Shown piece after piece: positions 12,040 through 20,035 of a stretch of 64,000 nucleotides of DNA. The DNA comes from Aedes albopictus (Eukaryota > Arthropoda > Insecta > Diptera > Culicidae), in assembly GCF_035046485.1 (NCBI RefSeq), contig NC_085138.1, positions 45,171,464 to 45,235,463 on the forward strand. The letters are read 5' to 3'. The position numbers and the translations under genes are program-made. The notes beneath the pieces were generated by a model. The model was not told where the DNA came from. It searched no databases and saw only the letters and a program-made list of their open reading frames with translations. Every line of letters starts with the position of its first letter. Position 1 is the first letter of the stretch.

Positions 12040-12350
12040 CCTAGAAGAAGCGTCCAACATAGCTGGTGCTCACAAATTCTTGCCTGATGCTTCTACGGAT
12101 CGGTCGGAGACAAACACCGCCAGCTAAGAGCTGTATACTTAGCTGGTATTGCTTATGACTTCAGTAAGATTGAGGATGTACATCCCTAGCGACTTTTCAG
12201 CAAAATGGTACGGCTAAAACAGCGTCTGTTTAGGCATCTAGTGGCTGAATATGAAATGTACTTCCTCTGAAAGCAATACCGAAGATAACCGCCCTACCAC
12301 GGTGGATAGGGAACCTTAGGCCAACAACCCACTATGCCCGAAATAAAAAA
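12040..12350 (+). mobile_element. Retroposon fragment ending in an A-rich tail
   Basis: A block of non-satellite sequence within the minisatellite ends in CCCGAAATAAAAAAAAAAC, which looks like a polyadenylated 3' end. No coding motif was recognised and the family is unknown. Confidence 0.35.
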
Positions 12351-12481
12351 AAAACGTTACAGAAACCGAAAAGGAAGGATTAGGAACTTAGTTAACTGAT
12401 TTTTCCTGGAAGTTTTACAGAGATTCCACCAGAAGTTCTTACAGCGATTATTTTTGAGATCCTTCCCCAGAAGTTACTTAA

Positions 12482-12682
12482 GGACAAGGTATTTGGAGTA
12501 CATAGCTCAAAATTTCTAGAGCACCGTTTTTTAGAACTGTTGAACGGATTTGGATGAAAATGCATCACGCTAATTGTTCAGTGGTTGTCAATAGCGTGAT
12601 GCATTTTAATCCAAATCCGCTCAATGGTTCTAAAAAACGGTGCTCTAGAAATTTTGAGCAATGTACTCCAAATACCTTGTCC
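12482..12682. mobile_element. MITE with TTAA duplication (piggyBac-like)
   Basis: Almost perfect palindrome of 201 bp with ends GGACAAGGTATTTGGAGTAC and complement, flanked by TTAA at 12478-12481 and 12683-12686. TTAA is the target of piggyBac transposases. Confidence 0.8.
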
Positions 12683-12808
12683 TTAAGGAATTTCTCCTTT
12701 AGTTCCGTCTGGGGCTCCAGCAGAATTTCCAGCAGTGGTTTTTCCAGGAACTCCATCAGATATTTCTCCAAAAGGATAATGAGGATTCCTCCAAGGATTC
12801 GCTTAAAA

Positions 12809-12904
12809 CCCAACTAACATTTTTGCTGGATAGAAGCTTTAAAGAGCTTTCTTCCGAATTTGTTTGCTCAATAAGCTCTTACGCTGCTACTTTTGTTAGT
12901 AGGG
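12809..12904. mobile_element. 96-bp MITE, CCCAACTAACA...GTTAGTAGGG, copy 1
   Basis: Ends CCCAACTAACATTTTTGCTG and CCCTACTAACAAAAGTAGC (read inward), flanked by AA on both sides. The inverted homologue, also exactly 96 bp, lies at 61346-61441 inside the other minisatellite array. Confidence 0.65.
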
Positions 12905-13640
12905 AAGGATCTTCCAGTAGAATTCGCCAGGAACTCTTTCAGGGATTTCTATACAAGTTTTTTCGGAGGGTTCCTCCAAAAACTTTCTCAGATAATTCTC
13001 TAGAAGCTTCCACATCAGATCCTCCAGGAGTTTCAACAGCGATTAGTCCAAGATTCCTTTCAGGGGTTGCACCAAAAATTCCTTCAGGGGTTCCAGGAGT
13101 TCTTTCGGTGATTTCTCTAGGATCCTCCTGCAGTTACAGAGGATTCGATATATGTTCCTTCGGGGAATGCTCCAGGAGATCCAACAGTGGTTACTCCGGA
13201 AATCCTTTCTTAAGAGGATCCTCTAGGAGCTTTTTGTTTCAGAGGTTCCTCTGAGAGTTTCACTCTGGATTTCTTCATGAGAACCTTCAGAGGTTTCTTC
13301 TGAAAATACTTCAGATATTCTTCTACGAATTTCTGAAGAGGCTTCTTTCAGGAGTTCCCTCAGCGTTTTAGCCCGAAGAATTATGAAGAATTCCTTCAGA
13401 AATCCATCAGAGTATTCCCCAGGAGTTCCCCTAAAGAATCTTGCTGGACCTCGGAATTCTTTTTTCTTCATGGATTTCTCTAGGAGCTCCTAGAACAGAT
13501 CTTCAACGGGCTTCTCTAAGTTTTCCCGCAATGAATTCTACAGGAATCTTTTAAGAGAATTCTCTAGAAGATTCTTCAGATATTTCTTCCGCAGTTTCTT
13601 CAAGGATCTCTCCAAGTGTTCATTTTATGGATTCCTCTGA

Positions 13641-13792
13641 GGCCGTTCATAAACCACGTAGACTTTTTGGGGAGAGCTGGGGTCTAGATAAAGTCTAGGC
13701 TCCACACAAATTTTAAAATTTTTGTATGGACAGGAGGGGGAGGCGAGTGGTCTGAGATGGCCAAATTTTGGTCTACGTGGTTTAGAAACAGC
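13641..13792. mobile_element. MITE, TIR GGCCGTTCATAAACCACGTAG
   Basis: Inverted ends GGCCGTTCATAAACCACGTA and GGCTGTTTCTAAACCACGTA (read inward), with GTCTGAGATGGCCAAATTTT internal to the right arm. The half-copies at about 34330-34410, 41895-41955 and 53045-53100 share this right arm. Confidence 0.6.
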
Positions 13793-14082
13793 CTCTCTTG
13801 GAGTTACACAGAGATTCCTTCACTATTTAAGCTGTTCCACCAGGTAGTACGGCAGAAGAATTTTTTAAGAAATTTCATCAGAGGATTCTACACAAGTTCT
13901 CAAAAATAATCCTCCAGAAATTCCTGCAAAGATTCCTCCAGAAGTTTATTGATGTTTTCCTTCAGGAACTCCTGCAGATAGATTTCCAGGTTTTTCTGCT
14001 TGCATTCCTCCTTTTTTTTTCATAAGGATTCCCCCAGGAGTTCCATCAGCGATACCTCCAATACCCTACTGAGGCATTAGCC

Positions 14083-14344
14083 ACAGACAAACAGACGTAA
14101 CACTTGCGAAATTCCCATCGACCACGCTTTTAACGATCATTTTAAATTTTCATAGTTGTGGCTTTCACAACCAGAGGCGCGCGCATCGTTTTTCTATGCG
14201 TTTGACGTTTCACACTAGCGCCTTCTGTTGACGATACTGCACAACACAGTGATTCGTGCAACTTTTCCACCAGGCGATGGTAGTGTGAACTATGCGATGG
14301 ATTTCCATGAAAATCGTTCAAGGTGTTACGTCTGTTTGTCTGTG
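14083..14344. mobile_element. hAT-like MITE copy 2, TSD CATTAGCC
   Basis: Ends ACAGACAAACAGACGTAACA and its complement, with the exact 8-bp duplication CATTAGCC at 14075-14082 and 14345-14352. It lies 127 bp upstream of the ORF1 exon 7 acceptor. Confidence 0.88.
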
Positions 14345-14875
14345 CATTAGCCATTCTTAAACAAATAAAATCTACATTTAAACGGTTCAACACTCGCTAA
14401 TTATGCATACTTTATATTTTTTTTATAGATACAATTTAATTTACTGTTCCGTCTTCCATGCTGTGATAAAGCCTTCGCGAACATCGTCAAGGAGATTGCC
14501 CACCATCTTGCAAGCACAGGAAGAAAATTGCCGTGTTTGTGATACGGAGCAAGACTACCAATTGGAAAGAGACACGTTGAGACAAGAATCTGAATCAAAC
14601 GGATTACAATTTTCTCCCAGAATCTTCTTAGTCGGCAAACCTGAACATCTGGACGCATGCTATGTAGTAACACAACGGTTGGAATACAGACTACCATCAT
14701 TTTTACGCTGCGTTGATGTCGTCATAAAGTTGAAACTAGTACTGCAGTTCAATTTTCCCGAAAGCTGCGAATTATTCTACTGTTTCGTTGCCAAGTATTT
14801 TTACAACGTGGACTGTGGACGTAAAACTAAGAACAGTCAGCTACTTGAGCTCATATCATTCCTGGAAAAGGCAGA

Positions 14876-14885
14876 GCCATGAACT
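14876..14885 (+). promoter_or_regulatory. ATGA stop-start overlap between ORF1 and ORF2
   Basis: The last sense codons of ORF1 (GAG CCA) are followed by TGA, and the A of CCA together with TG forms the ORF2 ATG. This geometry is used for coupled termination-reinitiation in some dicistronic retroelements and viral mRNAs. Here it suggests both proteins are made from one mRNA. Confidence 0.55.
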
Positions 14886-17302
14886 GTTTCCTATGTCAAG
14901 AAGTGCTTACATCATTCCCACGTTACCTGGATCATCTAACCGTCGGCCATGGCACACCACCTGTATTTACGTACAAATGTACTGCTTGCATACCAACCTT
15001 ACTATTTCGGGATGTATACCGTTTCAAACGCCACATTTCCGGACAACATCTGTGCCTTTTCCGATCACCGAGACAGCCACTACAAGAATCCACCAGAACT
15101 CCACTCAGACAGACCGTTGAAACGGAGGATGACGGACAGCCGAACCTGCGCTCGGAAAATGTTTCAACGGATTCGGAAAAGGAAGATATAGAGAACCAGA
15201 GTATGGGCGAAGATGCTGTTTTAGATTTGAATGCTAGATTAAGAGAAAAGGTTTTAAATTTTTCATTAGGCTTATACAGTAAGACAAATTTGACAAGGAA
15301 TGATGTAGTCGAAATACAGAAAAGCATTACAGAAGAAATCGTTAAACCTTTACTACAAACGTTTAGCACTTTGTCCACTTTGCCTGAAAACGAATATAAA
15401 CAGAAATTAATAAACGATTTGCACGACCCTTTCAACTTCATTGCAACAGAGCATAAATTCAATTGCGCTACGCGCGAATTAGGACTAAATGACAATTTTC
15501 AAATAGTCGATTTTGAAGATAAAGAACTACAAGTCAAGTCAAATGCATGCCTAATGCCAATAAAACATCAAATAAAATCGTTCTTTGAAAGCCCGGGAGT
15601 ATACAACAAAACCGTCGAAAACATGAAAAGTCTAGAATTAGAAAAAAAATCAAGTAATGTTGTTAATACTTCTCTTTGGAAATCGATAAAACAACAAAGT
15701 GCAGATAAGATGATAATGCCATATTTTCTCTACTCGGATGAGGCAGAAATGAATGATGCGATAGGCGCTCACTCCGGCACACATAAAGTATGCTCGCTAT
15801 ATTATAGTTTCCCTTCTATTCCTTCACATCTGCTATCGAGGTTAGATAACATTTTCGTTGCTGGATTTGTGAAAGCGAGTGATATGGCTAAATTGGGACC
15901 ATCGAAAGCATTGCATGACTTGATAGATGTATTGGTGGACTTAGAGGCTAATGGATTAGATCTACAAATTGAAAGTACCTGTGTGAAGGTTCATTTTGTT
16001 CTGGTAGGAATATTGGGTGACAATTTAGGAATGAATATGTTAATGGGTTTTGCTCCGTCCTTTAGTTCCATTTATTACTGTAGATTTTGTAAAATCAATA
16101 AGTACGATGCGCAGTCTGCTGTTGCACTCGACGGCGAACTAAATAGAACCAAAGATAATTATGAAATTGATTTAGAAAAACCGTACAAAGAAACAGGTAT
16201 CAAGGAGAACTCTGAGTTCAATAGACTAAGATATTACCTCGTGGCTGATTTTACGATAGTCGATGCGATGCACGATTTGTTTTCGCACGGCATATGCAGT
16301 TATGACATTTCATTGGTTTTAAGTTTTATGATTCAAAATCTACACATTTCACTATCAACAATCAATTACAGAATTCAAATGTTTAACTTTGGAGAAACTG
16401 AAAACAGAAATACTTTCAAACAAATTTCAAGGGAGCAGATAAAATCAACAAACTATAAGATGACTGCAAGGGAAATGATGTTGTTTGTTCATTACTTTCC
16501 ATTGATATTTGGAGAAATAATGCCGGTAGGAGATGATGTGTGGAATTTTATTTTATCATTAGTTGAATTGGTCGATATCGTATTGCTCCCAAGTTTCGAT
16601 GAAGAAATGTTAAATGTTTTAGAGAAACAAATTACGTATCATCATTCTATGTACATCAAAACTTTTAACAATAATCTTAAGCCCAAGTATCATATTTTGC
16701 TACACTATGTGCAAACTATTAAGAATATTGGACCACCTAGATATACATGGAGTTTCCGGTTTGAGGCTGCTCATCAAATTTTCAAGAAATACTGCAGAAC
16801 TATTACTAGCCGACGAAATATATGTTTAACACTGTGTAAAAAAGCAAATACTATTTTCATTAACAATCTCAAAAATCAGTCCCACTTTGCAGAAGATCTA
16901 GAAATCAAACGTGCGCTAAAAATGAAACTTGTCAATCTACCTTATTTTTCGGAATTAGAAATAACAACTGAATTACTTACATCCACTTATTACACGTCGA
17001 ACGCTGTTAAATATAAAGGTACCGATTATAGAGTTGGCTACTTTCTCACAATATCGATAAATAATATGAGGTCTGTAAAGCTATATGAAATCAAAGACCT
17101 TTTGGTTAAGGATGATCAGTTGTTCATAGCATGTCGAGAATGGGTATTGAAAGGCTACGTAGAACATTACGCTTCTTTTGAGGTGCAGTTACCTTTAGAT
17201 ATTTATGTTGTAATTAATGCTAATCGATTTGATGGACCGCCGATTCATTTGTATCGCATAGGGAACGAACACTATGTAAGATTAAAGAAATACTTTGTAT
17301 AA
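14879..17302 (+). CDS. CACTA-like transposase ORF2 with N-terminal zinc fingers
   Basis: 807 intact codons in one exon. The ATG at 14879 overlaps the TGA of ORF1 (ATGA). Two Cys2-His2-type fingers lie at residues about 3-24 (CFLCQ...HLTVGHG) and 33-60 (CTAC...HISGQH). An acidic linker of about 80 residues follows. The core (about 330-410) has KALHDLIDVLVDLEANGLDL, then GILGDNLGMN and YYCRFC, the spacing seen in the TNP2/Transposase_21 domain of CACTA transposases. The C-terminal part has KPKYHILLHYVQ and a GPPRYTWSFRFEAAH block, resembling the DUF4218-like half of those proteins. It would cut and join element ends in the nucleus. Assignment rests on motif spacing I recognise, not on an alignment. 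Confidence 0.72.
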   Translation: MNCFLCQEVLTSFPRYLDHLTVGHGTPPVFTYKCTACIPTLLFRDVYRFKRHISGQHLCLFRSPRQPLQESTRTPLRQTVETEDDGQPNLRSENVSTDSEKEDIENQSMGEDAVLDLNARLREKVLNFSLGLYSKTNLTRNDVVEIQKSITEEIVKPLLQTFSTLSTLPENEYKQKLINDLHDPFNFIATEHKFNCATRELGLNDNFQIVDFEDKELQVKSNACLMPIKHQIKSFFESPGVYNKTVENMKSLELEKKSSNVVNTSLWKSIKQQSADKMIMPYFLYSDEAEMNDAIGAHSGTHKVCSLYYSFPSIPSHLLSRLDNIFVAGFVKASDMAKLGPSKALHDLIDVLVDLEANGLDLQIESTCVKVHFVLVGILGDNLGMNMLMGFAPSFSSIYYCRFCKINKYDAQSAVALDGELNRTKDNYEIDLEKPYKETGIKENSEFNRLRYYLVADFTIVDAMHDLFSHGICSYDISLVLSFMIQNLHISLSTINYRIQMFNFGETENRNTFKQISREQIKSTNYKMTAREMMLFVHYFPLIFGEIMPVGDDVWNFILSLVELVDIVLLPSFDEEMLNVLEKQITYHHSMYIKTFNNNLKPKYHILLHYVQTIKNIGPPRYTWSFRFEAAHQIFKKYCRTITSRRNICLTLCKKANTIFINNLKNQSHFAEDLEIKRALKMKLVNLPYFSELEITTELLTSTYYTSNAVKYKGTDYRVGYFLTISINNMRSVKLYEIKDLLVKDDQLFIACREWVLKGYVEHYASFEVQLPLDIYVVINANRFDGPPIHLYRIGNEHYVRLKKYFV

Positions 17303-17374
17303 CATTTTAGAAAAATTATATGACTATTGCGATTTCAGAAAAAATGGAGGAAAATTTAAATAGATCGTAAAATC

Positions 17375-17626
17375 ACAGACAAACAGACGTAACACTCTGA
17401 TATTTTGCATCGTACACCGATTTAACGGTCTATTTGAAAATTTGATAGTTGGCCAACTGACCACCCGTGGCGCTCACATCGTTTTTGCTCGAGTTTGACG
17501 TTTGACCACTATCGCCACCTAGTTGATGGTCTGCCAAACTCAGTCCTTTTAGCATTGGGCGAACATGTTTCCGTGACTATGATTTGATTCGAAAAATGTT
17601 CGAAGTGTTACGTCTGTTTGTCTGTG
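17375..17626. mobile_element. hAT-like MITE copy 3, TSD GTAAAATC
   Basis: Same family as the copies at 6105 and 14083. It is bounded by the exact 8-bp duplication GTAAAATC (17367-17374, 17627-17634) and lies just 3' of the transposase stop codon. Confidence 0.88.
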
Positions 17627-17718
17627 GTAAAATCTTGTGAATCTGATACATTTTACGACTTATTCAAATGGAACTCCATAAATGTTGTTTTATTTTAGCA
17701 TTAAATTTTAATTATTCT

Positions 17719-17792
17719 GGTACTAAAGCGCATTTTGCCCTCTTCTCCTATAGCTGAGTAAGCAATAAGAGGGCAAAATGCGCTCTAGTACC
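17719..17792. mobile_element. 74-bp palindromic mini-element
   Basis: Arms GGTACTAAAGCGCATTTTGC and complement around a short loop, GCGCATTTTGCCCTCTT being perfect in both arms. Located in the 3' non-coding zone of the CACTA-like element. Confidence 0.5.
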
Positions 17793-17799
17793 GCCATCA

Positions 17800-18128
17800 A
17801 CCTTCAATTCAACAGAATGTACCACGGATACATGTTAAAAATTACCATGATTGCATAGTTACAATTATCATATTTCTATGGTAAAATCTGCTAAAAAATG
17901 GTAACATTGACCCGTGTTGAAAATATTGATTTTGATACAAATTATTTCTCATTCTGACCAAAACATAGTAAATTTGACTATATGCATCATTTCTGTCAAA
18001 GCATAGTAAATTTGGCCATGCCGATGGTTGTTTCAATAACAATACATGGTCTACCAAAATCAAGTAGTAAAGATGTTTTATTTTGACCCTATGAAATGGT
18101 GCAGATTACCATGTTCCTTTTTTCAGTG
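17800..18128. repeat. Right subterminal repeats of the CACTA-like element
   Basis: About eight copies of TTACCATG, CATGGT or the variant CATAGTAAATTTG in both orientations, mirroring the left end at 6564-6790. Confidence 0.55.
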
Positions 18129-18130
18129 TA

Positions 18131-19030
18131 CACGCTCGTTGAAATCTACTCAAAAGTGAGTAGGATTCTACTCACTTTAGTATTTCATCGAAAATGTCAA
18201 AAACTGAGTGACATTATTTTTCCAAAGAGAGTAGATTTCTACTCAATTGCATTAGTTTGGGGATGAACTCACTTTTGAGTAGCATCATTCAAATTCATCT
18301 TCGGTAACGGTCAGCAGTTTGCCGTAAAAATGAAATTTGCGGATAACTTTTTTTTTATGAATTTATCATTCTTTTAAGCGATAACTATTCCTGCATTACA
18401 AGGTGAGTAGTTTTCTTTAAATTTGATATTGTTTTGAAACATAATATTAAATATTCAAGGTTGTTATGGATGTCGAACGACGGATCCAAGTTGACGGACA
18501 AGATGTCACTTATTTTTTCCTGCTAAGTGATAATCATGGCAACAACAATTAAGTAAGTTGTTTAAAATTGTGCCTTTCAACGAAAACTAATAAATATGCA
18601 AATGATTTTAGTTCCGGAACCTTCACCGTAGCCAGCATGAGGCCGACCAGCCCGAAAACCGAGAACCACTCCATACCATCCCCTTCATCCTAGATCATCA
18701 CAATGGCATATGTCTTTGCAGATTTGGAATTAGTGTAACAAATCATTAATTGTAAAATTATTGCTAAATATATAAATAAACATGTTCTTTCATTATTTTG
18801 TATTTTTTTTTATTAATTTTACGAATAAAACCTACCAAATTAAAATTATTGGAAATCTACTCACTTTTACAAATCGCAGTTTTAAAGTTACTCACTCTCT
18901 ACTCACTTTTAGACAAATTCGCAAATTACTCTAAAGAGAGTAGAGCCTGATTACTCTCTTTTGAGCTGTTCCACTTTCTACCAAAGTGAGTCGAATTCTA
19001 CTCACTTTTGAGTAGATTTCAATGAGCGTG
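18131..19030 (+). mobile_element. TIR element CACGCTCGTTGAAATC with splice-like cassette, copy 1
   Basis: Inverted ends CACGCTCGTTGAAATCTACT and CACGCTCATTGAAATCTACT (read inward). The arms are rich in ACTCAAAAGTGAGTAG-type repeats. The core has splice-like borders: donor 18403, acceptor ending 18459, donor 18553, acceptor ending 18611, then AATAAA-like sites near 18775. The middle exon contains a 28-codon ORF (18466-18552) whose stop abuts the second donor. The element abuts the right TA of the CACTA-like transposon. No homology was recognised for the mini-ORF. Confidence 0.6.
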
Positions 19031-19051
19031 ATAGATAAGATTACGATTAAT

Positions 19052-20035
19052 CACGCTCGTTGAAAACGACTCAAAAGTGAGTCGTTTTCGACTCACTTCG
19101 AAACTTTTGCTGAAATGTCAAAAGGTGAGTAGGATTATTTATTCGAACTGAGTAGCTTTTGACTCACTCAACGCAGTTTGAACGTTTACTCTCTTTTGAG
19201 TATCTAGCATATTGAAAACGACTCACATAACCGTCAAAAACTTAGTCGCTACCAAGGTCGCTGCTTACCGAACTACTACGGACGAGACTACGGAAAAAGT
19301 GAATATTTGGAGAGAAATACAACAATTAGGTACTGAAAACTCAACGGGAAAGAGTAAATTCAAAATGTGAGGTAAGTATTTTTAACTAATTATTAAAGGA
19401 TGTGAATTGAAATATTATCTTTTCAAATGATTCAGAGAATGTCAAAACATTTGATTTTCCCTAGGGTTCTCCCAAGCTTTTGCGAATTGCGTTAGAGAAG
19501 ACGACATTATTTTATACGGCGCTATAAAACCAAGTAAGTTTATAAAAGATTTTACATAAAAGTATTCTTGAATAATGATTAAATCAAGTATTTCAGGCCG
19601 CCAACATTGCATTCAAATGCAGTAGACGTTCGCTCGGTGCAACATGCACAAACATGCAAGAAGAGACAAGAACAACAAAGAATACCATGAAGCCGAGCAC
19701 GAACAGTTAACAAATATATAAATATTATGTATCGACCAGCATTATTTAAAGTAATAAACATACTTCGTTATTCTTTTATTATTGTTGTTTAATGAAAAAA
19801 AACATAAGAACGCAAAATTTGGAAATTCGGGATTTATTTTTACAAAAGCGAGTAATTTTCTACTCATTTTTGCATTTCAGTGCTTTTATAAAGTGAGTAA
19901 CTTTTAACTCACTTTTAAAAAAATTCAACAATACTCAAAAGAGAGTAACTTGCAGTTACTCTAAAATGAGCTGTTCCACTTTGTACCAAAGTGAGTCGAA
20001 ATCGACTCACTTTAGAGTAGTTTTCAACGAGCGTG
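19052..20035 (+). mobile_element. TIR element CACGCTCGTTGAAAAC with splice-like cassette, copy 2
   Basis: Ends CACGCTCGTTGAAAACGACT and CACGCTCGTTGAAAACTACT (read inward), with AT on both sides. The arms share the ACTCAAAAGTGAGT repeats of copy 1 but the core differs. Splice-like signals: donor 19373, acceptor ending 19464, donor 19534, acceptor ending 19596; an AATAAA-type site is near 19750. No convincing ORF. The stretch at 19621 resembles the ends of the MITE at 5326. Confidence 0.6.

Larger units (their letters stand above)
11450..14070. repeat. Degenerate minisatellite, unit about 24 bp (TTCCTTCAGGGATTCCTCCA type)
   Basis: Long tract of diverged tandem units alternating AGGAGTTCCTT and CAGGGATTCCTCC, broken by four insertions (12040-12350, 12482-12682, 12809-12904, 13641-13792). 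Apparent ORFs in it (for example 12823-13254) come from the repeat composition. It sits in intron 6 of the transposon ORF1. A second array of the same type in inverse orientation is at 59960-61830. Confidence 0.75.
6948..14882 (+). pseudogene. Transposon ORF1: spliced SAM-domain-like accessory protein, frameshifted in last exon
   Basis: Seven exons with consensus GT-AG borders: 6948-7014, 7077-7157, 7219-7676, 7732-7897, 8430-8617, 9944-10115 and 14472-14882. Codon phase is kept across the first five junctions, which strongly supports the model. Start: ATGGCAGATTCAAGTATGG. Residues about 30-90 (LEEWELKSTVYAILISHGVT to KLEQWKESV) look like a SAM-type helical bundle. The rest is a conserved-looking helical protein without catalytic motifs. 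In exon 7 the frame entering from exon 6 reads AFANIVKEIAHHLASTGRKL and hits TGA at 14540; the protein-like frame resumes one base on (TEQDYQLERD... to the stop at 14880-14882). A one-base indel therefore seems to break this copy. Alternatively exon 7 uses another acceptor (14432) or an exon is missed in the 4.3-kb intron. Confidence 0.68.
6564..18128 (+). mobile_element. CACTA-like DNA transposon with two genes, swollen by later insertions
   Basis: The left end CACTGAAAGAAAAAG and the right end, read inward, CACTGAAAAAAGGAAC form imperfect terminal inverted repeats. TA flanks both (6562-6563, 18129-18130). Both subterminal zones carry repeated TTACCATG-type motifs in both orientations, a hallmark of CACTA/EnSpm elements. 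Inside are a spliced SAM-like ORF1 (6948-14882) and a transposase-like ORF2 (14879-17302). Without the MITEs and minisatellite of the long intron, the original element would be roughly 6-7 kb. The outer boundaries rest on short termini, so they are less certain than the genes. Confidence 0.65.

Noticed and set aside
12823..13254. Ser/Phe-rich ORF of 143 codons
   Set aside because: Generated by the 24-bp minisatellite; composition is purely repeat driven.
11450..14070. CRISPR-like array
   Set aside because: Units are contiguous and diverged, with no constant repeat/unique spacer alternation; the genome is eukaryotic.
14932..15495. Minus-strand ORF of 187 codons
   Set aside because: Antisense to the zinc-finger and linker region of the transposase ORF; no recognisable motif.
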